Assembly (NCBI RefSeq): GCF_019218755.1 | Contig: NZ_JAHUWZ010000006.1 | Location: 186,001-250,000, forward strand | Direction: 5' to 3' | Length of the DNA stretch: 64,000 nt | Origin: Acidovorax sp. sif1233 | GTDB taxonomy: Bacteria; Pseudomonadota; Gammaproteobacteria; Burkholderiales; Burkholderiaceae_C | In this document: positions 62,701 to 64,000 of the stretch, in pieces | Layout: every line of letters starts with the position of its first letter | How positions within the stretch are numbered: position 1 is the stretch's first letter | The notes under the pieces: generated by a model | What the model saw: only the letters and a program-made list of their open reading frames with translations | Databases searched by the model: none | Told to the model about the DNA's origin: nothing | Program-made: the position numbers and the translations under genes

Positions 62701-63520
62701 GGGGCGCCTGCTCGAACGCCACTTTCACATCCACATCCAGCGTGGCGCCCTGCACCTTGACCGGCAGGCTCGCGGGCAGGTACCCCAGATAGGGCGCGAG
62801 ATTCAGTCCCTGCCAGCGGATGTTCGCGTCGGCATGGGTGGTCTGGGCGAAGGGGGTGCCCTGGGCGGAGGAGTCGAAGCGGCTGCCGCCCAGCACGAAC
62901 GCCAGGTGGGGCTCGACCTTCACGTCGCGCTGGCTGGAAAGGGTGCTCACGAACGGCACCTGCAGCGCCAGCTCGCGCACCTCGTGGGTCTTGCCCACGC
63001 TGCTGTCGGTGAAGTCGATGCTGCCGCCGGTCAGCGCCAGGTTGTAGAGCGCCAGGCGCGCCGGCCCCGTGTCGGGCTCGTTCGTGGGCGCGGTGACCTT
63101 GGCGATGATGTCGTCCACGTCGTAATGGCCATCGCCGCGGTGCGTGAGGCGCAGCACGGGGTTTTCCACGGTGAAGGCATCCACCACGGGCGCCAGGCGC
63201 AGCAGTGACTGCAGTTCGCCGTCGGCGTAGATGCGGCCGATGGTGAGCTGGGGTGGCGCGCCCTCGTCGGCGCCGGCCACCGCCACGTCGCGCAGGGCCA
63301 GCTCCAGCGTCCAGGGCTTGAAATCGATCGCGCCCACCGTCACGGCACGGCCCAGCTGCGCGGTGGCCGCGCGCTCCAGCGGGCCCTTGAGCAGCGGCGG
63401 CACGGCCAGCCAGGTCAACAGCCACAGCCCGGCCAGGGCCAGGGCGGCGCGCACGATGGGGCGGAACCAGCGGTGCTGGCGGACGGAGGCAGGGGTGACG
63501 GAGCGCAGGGAAAACGGCAT
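59720..63520 (-). CDS. DUF748/AsmA-like protein with OmpA-like C-terminus
   Basis: A 1266-residue envelope protein. A membrane helix lies at about residues 22-42 (ALALAGLWLLTWLAVPPLL), followed by an AsmA/DUF748-type repeat of beta-rich segments (GAIDFKPWTLELALRDVAV, NPVLRLTHRGDGHYDVDDII, and others to about 1040). A C-terminal OmpA-like part has VAFAPGSAALTAEAKQNLDK, VKALTDRPALKITVTGMASL. Ala/Pro-rich linkers (about 355-400 and 790-830) separate the modules. AsmA-like proteins are thought to bridge membranes and move lipids. The ordering fits this family, but the role is unknown. Confidence 0.88.
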   Translation of the reverse strand: MPFSLRSVTPASVRQHRWFRPIVRAALALAGLWLLTWLAVPPLLKGPLERAATAQLGRAVTVGAIDFKPWTLELALRDVAVAGADEGAPPQLTIGRIYADGELQSLLRLAPVVDAFTVENPVLRLTHRGDGHYDVDDIIAKVTAPTNEPDTGPARLALYNLALTGGSIDFTDSSVGKTHEVRELALQVPFVSTLSSQRDVKVEPHLAFVLGGSRFDSSAQGTPFAQTTHADANIRWQGLNLAPYLGYLPASLPVKVQGATLDVDVKVAFEQAPRMAVKLSGTVQARDVRMTDRGGQDLLAYDGLKIDMADVRPLEQIVRLSHVELTAPVVTATRNASGDINWAQLAQAPSAPAQVAQAAPASAARGPASSEAAPPTPASGAAPGPARARAAAPRAPAPWEVSVASAAVRGGTVRWADQGTRPAAALQATDFTLDAAGIALPFTESSKPFTFKGGLNVQGSALAFVGEATDRRAQTTVSVNALALQLAAPYLAQALEPQVSGQLTGDVAVLWEAPSPKAAQAGATGVTLTAGPLALEQLSVKQGKTTLASLGRLEVQGAQVPLDARTVTLEKLTLSQPQATVDRGADGRWMFERWAKGASPSPAPASPPPGTAAAAPWKLRVADFAVQGGVVSFADNAQARPVALEVSALNLSARNLASDGARPEAFQLSARVAAPGKGGARGAGKPEAGRIDYQGTLALQPLAAQGKLDIARLPLHALDGYLASQLSVELLRADVGFRGQVALAQNDKGTSLRLAGDAAVDELKANSTAASTPKTEAQVGEELLAWKSLSLRGLSVATAPGTAPRVEVKETSLVDFFARITVNEAGRINLSDIAKTPAEAQAANAASAAASGPAASASAAAPASAAVAQADPLAPVVQFGPVSLVNGRVAFSDFFIRPNYSADLSELTGRLSAFSSEAPGGEPMLADLELRGRAEGSASLEVTGKLNPLAKPLALDIVGKVRDLELPPLTPYAVKYAGHGIERGKLSMDVNYKVLPSGQLTASNRLVLNQLTFGEPVEGAPNSLPVKLAVALLADRDGVIDLDLPISGSLNDPQFRLGPVIGRIIVNLIGKALTAPFSLLASAFGGGNELSHVAFAPGSAALTAEAKQNLDKVVKALTDRPALKITVTGMASLKDEREGLQRERLQQLVAAEKRRAGGGDTAAPVSAAEYPALLKEVYRRADIPKPRNLVGLAKDLTVPEMETLLITSQSATDAMAAELAQERGQAIRAYLVAQKLPAERLFVAAPKSGSQPDKWTPRAELSLNTQ

Positions 63521-64000
63521 GGCGGCAGGCAGAAGTGAGCGCCGCCGTCCCAGGAGGCCTGGTGCAAGACCGCGTGCGCGGGCCGCTATTGTCCCTGTTG
63601 TACGTCAGGCCGCGTAAACCAATGCAACGGGGGTACCGCCCTGGCTCAAGATTGTTGACATTTGAGGGGGTGGCCAGGGCGTGGGCTCACTGGGCAAAGC
63701 CCGGTGCCACCCTGCGGGTGGTGGCCAAGTGCCACGTCTTTTGGTGCGCACTCATTTGCGCTGCGCACCCATGAGTGCACCCCAAGGAAAAGCGCTCTTC
63801 GCTGCGCTCACTGGGCAAAGCCCAGCACCACCCTGCGGGTGGTGGGGCAGTGCCACGTCTTTTTGGGGGCACTCATTTGCGCTGCGCACCCATGAGTGCT
63901 CCCCAAAGAAAAGCGCTCTTCGCTGCGCTCACTGGGCAAAGCCCAGCACCACCCTGCGGGTGGTGGCGCTTTTCTTTTCAATCTTCGTCACCACGATGGC
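63521..64000. other. Intergenic region with 121-base tandem repeat
   Basis: Upstream of the DUF748 gene. From 63521 to about 63685 no gene or repeat is seen. From 63686 a tandem array begins. The start of the next gene is not within the window. Overlapping short frames inside the array only mirror the repeat. Confidence 0.7.
63686..63967 (+). repeat. Tandem repeat, 121-base period, about 2.3 copies
   Basis: CTCACTGGGCAAAGCCC starts at 63686, 63807 and 63928, exactly 121 bases apart. Each unit has CCACCCTGCGGGTGGTGG, then GTGCCACGTCTTT, a hairpin GCACTCAT ... ATGAGTGC and AAAAGCGCTCTTCGCTGCG. Differences between units 1 and 2 are few. The third unit breaks off after CCACCCTGCGGGTGGTGG. Confidence 0.9.

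Noticed and set aside
58109..63208. Plus-strand open frame of 1699 codons opposite dsbD and the DUF748 gene
   Set aside because: It mirrors two real minus-strand genes and has the typical Gly/Arg/Gln/His antisense composition. No domain is seen.
63662..63895. Short frame in the tandem repeat as a repeat protein gene
   Set aside because: The 121-base period is not a multiple of three, so the frame shifts in each unit. The overlapping frames just mirror the DNA repeat.

Overview
The window reads as chromosome of a high-GC betaproteobacterium of the order Burkholderiales, most likely a Comamonadaceae member close to Acidovorax. This rests on gene families (Bug/TctC binding proteins, a type-2 PaaN, LivM-LivG fusion, DUF2062, DUF2783, DUF748), the strong G/C third-position bias, and two families of short intergenic repeats scattered through the window. 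No tRNA, rRNA, CRISPR array, transposase or prophage gene is seen. The taxonomic statement is inference, since no search was run.

Layout. 1-6489: a membrane zinc-ribbon protein, an exported FAD oxidase, then two diguanylate cyclases flanking a PAS-LuxR regulator and a small membrane protein. 6599-13036: tgt, a universal stress protein, pldA preceded by a small overlapping gene, and a Rep-type helicase. 13293-17755: a branched-chain-type binding protein, an AEC carrier, a surface protein with an IPTL-like C-terminal sorting signal, and a secreted esterase. 17896-23321: priA, a 770-base AT-richer region holding two tandem units each built of two DnaA-box-like sites around an IHF-like site, an orphan NuoB paralogue, an AraC regulator and hemE. 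23466-29590: an MFS exporter with its MarR regulator and a palindromic operator, then a Bug binding protein, a sulfatase and a second MFS protein.

29657-45271 is the metabolic core: a phenylacetate catabolic cluster. paaN is divergent from paaG-paaI-paaK-paaABCDE-paaR, with a TetR-type operator between. It is followed by an ABC transporter of the branched-chain amino acid class (binding protein, LivH-like permease, LivM-LivG fusion, LivF-like ATPase, second binding protein). The logic is uptake, CoA activation (PaaK), ring epoxidation (PaaABCE, matured by PaaD), isomerisation (PaaG), ring opening/oxidation (PaaN), thioester rescue (PaaI) and repression by PaaR. The later beta-oxidation genes (paaF, paaH, paaJ) are not in the window.

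45272-64000: a 375-base element with nested inverted repeats, an NhaR-like LysR regulator divergent from a TerC/Alx protein, DUF2062, then a catabolic-looking cluster (Bug binding protein, DUF2783, aromatic FAD monooxygenase, metallo-beta-lactamase-fold protein with altered metal ligands, divergent IclR regulator). Then metY, a CoA-binding protein, an MliC-like lipoprotein, a redoxin-DsbD pair and a 1266-residue DUF748/AsmA-like protein. The window closes with a 121-base tandem repeat.

Two repeat families deserve attention. Family A (about 45 bases, core AAGCGCT ... TAGCTATCAAA) occurs about ten times, twice inside coding sequence (priA and the dsbD signal peptide). Family B (about 80 bases, several hairpins) occurs six times, always at the 3' end of a gene and always in the same orientation relative to the stop codon.
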